A stretch of 20,678 nucleotides of DNA, taken from NCBI GenBank assembly GCA_018296165.2, contig JACKQL020000269.1, positions 1 through 20,678 on the forward strand. The letters are read 5' to 3'. Each line of letters starts with the position of its first letter. Within the stretch, counting starts at the first letter, position 1. The DNA comes from Termitomyces sp. T153 (Eukaryota; Basidiomycota; Agaricomycetes; Agaricales; Lyophyllaceae). Below the pieces are notes generated by a model. It saw nothing but the letters and a program-made list of their open reading frames with translations. It was not told the origin of the DNA and did no database searches. Both the position numbers and the translations under genes were made by a program. Below, piece after piece: positions 18,712-20,678 of the stretch.

Positions 18712-19081
18712 TGTAAGGGCAACCTCTGGGGCAGCAGATTGGAGTCACACAGCTAGCAGAGGAGAATCCAAAGTATATTAGCAAGAGTAGACAACAATAC
18801 AATCAGTAACTAATCACCTAACAGAGGGGAATCCAAAGAGAACAAGTCTAAGGATCCCTGCTGCTTGGCATGGCATATTAGTGGGTGGCAGAGGTGTGGG
18901 AACTACTGTACAGAAGGCTGGAGCTAGTCCCAAACCTAGGACAATGATTAGTGAGGTAATACAGAGAACTCCACAGTTCTCTGGAGATCTCCAGGGTTCT
19001 GGAATGAGCCTCAGAGATGTCAAATAAGCTGCGGAGATGCTGGAATAGGTTGTGGAGGTCAGAAATGGAAGTCCCCTGACA
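18712..19081 (-). repeat. Family-2 3' LTR of copy C
   Basis: On + it runs from TGTAAGGGCAACCTCTGG to GTCCCCTGACA (370 bp), then TCACCCTCCCTCTAG, the purine-tract complement. It shares TAGCAGAGG, AATCCAAAGTATATTAGCAA and AACTAATCACCTA blocks with the LTR at 2685. Confidence 0.88.
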
Positions 19082-20678
19082 TCACCCTCCCTCTAGCATG
19101 CAGTGTCTTGATGTGTGGAGTAGAAGAAGTCCCTGATTGCTTGGTCTGCTGGCAAAATAGGGTAGATTTCTTGTATGGTGCATGGAGCATCTGGGTGTCT
19201 CCTGTGGAACTCTTTGATGAGTTGGGGGTGTGTACATTCTCCTGTGGTTCCCAGGAGATATCCTCAATCCTGTAGCCCTTCCACTTCACCTTGTATTGTA
19301 GTTGTCTCTGGAATAAACAACTATCCAGTACTTCCTCCACCTCATACTCCTATTGTTGTCAACCACCACTGGGGATGGTGGGGGTGGCAGACATTGCCCT
19401 GGGATAGAATCCTTTGGGGCTGGAGTCAGTTTGACCATATTGAACACTGGATGAAGCTGGTGCATCCCTATGGGGAGCTGGAGTTGGTAGGCTAGAGGCC
19501 CTACCTGCCATTCCACTGTGAAAGGTCCCAATTGGCGGTGTGACAGCTTTTTTGAGGGCTGGGTAGTCATAATGTCAGAAGCATCCAGGTAGACTTGATT
19601 TCCAGGCTGGTATTTGTGCTCTGGAGTCCTTCCATGGTCATAGTATTGCACCATGTTGTCTTTTGCTTTTGCTAGCACTGCTTGGGCCTCCTCCTATGAC
19701 CTCTTCATCTGGTCTACAAATTTGTTTACTGCCTCATTCTCCAAGAGTTGGGCCCAGGGTTTATGTGGGTGTTGTCTGGTGTTAAGGAAGAATGGGGAGA
19801 ACTGGGTGGAAGCATGAACATGGTTGTTGTATTGGAACTTGGCATTGGGGAGGAGTTTGTCCCAGTCATCCTAGTGCTCATTGCAGAAGAGGTTGAGATA
19901 CTGCTCCATCTCCTAGTTTACATGTTTGGTCCATCCATTGGACTGTGGGTAATAGGCAGTGGAGGTGGGAAGCTTCATGCTGAGTAGTTGGTAGAGCTCC
20001 CTGGTGAAGTCTGCCACAAATTGTGGTCCCTAGTCAGAGACATAGGTGTCATAGAGGCTGTGGAACTTCCAGATGTTCCTTTGGTACAGGTTTGCAGCAC
20101 CTATGGCAGAGCAGGTGGTGTGGGTTGGAATAAAGTGCACTTGCTTGCCATATAGGTCCACCACCTTCATGATCACATTGTAACTGTGGGTGTCCAGGAG
20201 CTCTACAACAAAGTCCATGGAGGCAACACTCCATTGTTCCATGGGCATGGGCAGCAGGTGTAGCTGTTCATAGGGGAGGTGGCACTGGGGCTTGGTCTGG
20301 AGACAGAGATTGCATGTACTAGTGTATGACCCAATGTACTGGGACATCTGGGGCCACCAGTAGTTCTGCAATACTAGCTTCAATGTTTTCCATTTTCTGG
20401 GGTGCCCTGCAATGCAGGAGTTGTGGTGTTGCTCTACAATCCTCTAGCAGAGCTCTAGAACATTGGGCACATAGATACAATTTCTGAAGGTCAGGATCCC
20501 ATCCTGGAGGGCCCTATCATCCATGTGAACCAATTTGGTGCCAGTGTGAGCATGTAACAGTTTTTGAGCCTCCCATTGCACTCTACGAGCCACTTTGTGC
20601 CAAACGCCACAAGGTTTGGCAATAAGTCCGGTAACTTATCTGGTTCCTGGATCTCTTACACATGTTTCAAATTTGGGA
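19082..20678 (-). pseudogene. Integrase and chromodomain region of pol, copy C, broken
   Basis: Going down the - strand: a LHAHTGTKLVHMDD-type spacer near 20560; the integrase HHCC finger (EQHHNS and AGHPRKWKTL, then CNLC) near 20440-20300; core residues SMDFVVELLD and YVSD-stop-GPQFVADF near 20230-20020; a degraded third catalytic block near 19915-19930 (stop-EMEQYLNLF); YQPGNQVYLDAS and the GPF/Y module (LGPFTVEWQVGPLAYQLQLP) near 19540-19460; and a chromodomain (MEEVLDSCLF...YKVKWKGYRIEDISWE) at about 19340-19240. A frameshift lies within the chromodomain entry near 19345 and another near 19230. Compared with copy B it has more stops, in keeping with greater age. Confidence 0.9.

Larger units (their letters stand above)
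18712..20678 (-). mobile_element. Chromovirus-type Ty3/Gypsy copy C, 3' part, decayed
   Basis: Same family and orientation as copies A and B. On the - strand the right edge enters in the RNase H/integrase spacer. Integrase, GPF/Y module, chromodomain, purine tract and 3' LTR follow, ending at 18712. It contains many stops and at least two frameshifts. Its LTR resembles that of copy A (2685-2992) more than that of copy B. Confidence 0.9.

Overview
The window reads as Basidiomycota, most likely Agaricomycetes, nuclear DNA. Two observations support this: a spliced sesquiterpene-synthase-type gene with 53-63 bp GT-AG introns, and dense nested Ty3/Gypsy chromovirus-type LTR retrotransposons in several stages of decay. 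I do not assign a genus.

Layout. 1-2992 (- strand): 5' part of an old chromovirus copy (copy A): partial 5' LTR, gag with a CCHC knuckle, retropepsin, start of RT, running off the left edge. 2994-3814 (+): 5'-truncated LTR of a second, long-LTR family (family 1, LTR about 1.15 kb). 3847-5183 (+): relic of a Tyr/Pro-rich gene (relic 1). 5184-6330 (-): complete family-1 LTR with a purine tract just inside it on the - strand. 6549-8169 (+): a second relic gene (relic 2), reconstructable as three exons and antisense to that LTR. 8393-9525 (+): family-1 solo LTR with target-site duplication (TSD) GTGTT. 9595-14505 (-): chromovirus copy B (3' LTR, chromodomain integrase, RNase H, RT), 5'-truncated and split by a CpG-rich family-1 solo LTR at 12015-13188 with TSD CCATC. 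14641-15911 (-): five-exon sesquiterpene synthase with a 1-nt frameshift in exon 3. 15912 to about 18330: CpG-containing sequence without a gene I can support, holding one perfect 11-bp inverted repeat. About 18340-18711: CpG-poor, unidentified. 18712-20678 (-): chromovirus copy C (3' LTR, chromodomain, integrase), running off the right edge.

How it fits together. The only host gene I can support is the terpene synthase, which sits in a CpG-containing island of about 3.8 kb between two retrotransposon blocks. The nesting gives a relative order: the element carrying relic 2, then chromovirus B, then the 12015 solo LTR. CpG content follows this order: old copies are almost CpG-free while the youngest LTR keeps many CpGs, and most in-frame stops look like C-to-T or G-to-A transitions. 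The two + strand relic genes near family-1 LTRs are the least ordinary content. They are not gag or pol, and relic 2 can be rebuilt with consistent splice phases.
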